This document shows, in pieces, positions 31,949 through 32,003 of a stretch of DNA of 32,003 nucleotides. The stretch is taken from assembly GCA_019414205.1 (NCBI GenBank), contig DXML01000004.1, positions 48,671-80,673 of the forward strand, written 5' to 3'. The stretch's first letter is position 1. Each line of letters begins with the position of its first letter. Both the position numbers and the translations under genes were made by a program. Below the pieces are notes generated by a model. That model ran no database searches and was not told the origin of the DNA. It worked only from the letters and a program-made list of their open reading frames with translations. Source of the stretch: Collinsella sp. Lineage in GTDB: Bacteria > Actinomycetota > Coriobacteriia > Coriobacteriales > Coriobacteriaceae.

Positions 31949-32003
31949 CGACCGCAGCCGGTGCGGATTTGCGAAGCAAATACGCGGACGTCCCGTTGCC
32001 CGC
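31949..32003 (+). repeat. 55-bp direct repeat, copy 2, cut by the window end
   Basis: Identical to 31818-31872; 14 nt of the tRNA-Gly 3' match (31990-32003) are visible before the window ends. The 76 bp between the copies are unrelated to the repeat and hold no gene. Confidence 0.9.

Noticed and set aside
31733..32003. Additional tRNA-Gly genes in the repeats
   Set aside because: Only the last 14-19 nt and T-arm fragments match. No D-arm or anticodon arm can be formed.
31818..32003. CRISPR array
   Set aside because: Only two 55-bp repeats with a 76-bp gap are seen. The repeats end in tRNA sequence, and there are no cas genes.

Overview
The window is the replication-origin region of a high-GC Gram-positive chromosome, most likely a gut Coriobacteriia of the Collinsella type. 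This is an inference from several things: the gene order around dnaA, the high GC of most genes, frequent GTG/TTG starts with strong AGGAGG ribosome binding sites, an LPATG-anchored surface protein with thioester and SpaA-type domains, and an ATPase gene placed directly upstream of dnaA. There is no rRNA gene, CRISPR array, transposase or phage gene in view.

Layout. At 1-276 there are leftward tRNA genes (Ile, Ala, Ile) with their promoter at 291-320. A 184-bp inverted repeat and the gyrA terminator follow. From 576 to 11732 all genes run leftward, away from the origin: gyrA, gyrB, dciA (DUF721), recF, dnaN, dnaA, and an unusual HATPase/winged-helix gene 15 bp upstream of dnaA. The origin appears bipartite. 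One DnaA-box cluster lies between the HATPase gene and rpmH (11733-11975). A second part lies between dnaA and dnaN (8402-8639) and carries an AT-rich stretch with TAA/TAG triplets like a DnaA-trio unwinding element. From 12078 to 17117 genes run rightward: rpmH, rnpA, yidD, yidC, jag, then rsmG, parA, parB and a small membrane protein. Three perfect parS sites lie between rsmG and parA. Two imperfect parS-like sites lie inside dnaA and beside the rlmN terminator.

From 17.3 kb the region is more mixed: rlmN (leftward), ddl plus a DinG-type exonuclease/helicase (rightward), and a PafBC-like pair of WYL regulators (leftward). Next comes a membrane protein with a split, degenerate M28 peptidase fold and an acidic insert of about 650 residues, followed by a small membrane protein. 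A large leftward gene encodes a thioester/SpaA-repeat LPATG adhesin. The window ends with tRNA-Gly(CCC), its terminator, and repeats that copy the 3' end of that tRNA.

How the genes work together: most of 0.6-17 kb is the replication initiation, clamp, gyrase, chromosome segregation and ribosome/membrane-insertion set that normally surrounds oriC. The DinG-type helicase with the WYL pair suggests a DNA-damage response module. The right end is surface and accessory content next to a tRNA locus that looks like an integration or duplication hot spot. The three largest gene-free stretches are 11733-12077 (origin), 277-575 (promoter, inverted repeat, terminator) and 31314-31610. In the last I see only the tRNA-Gly promoter at its right end.
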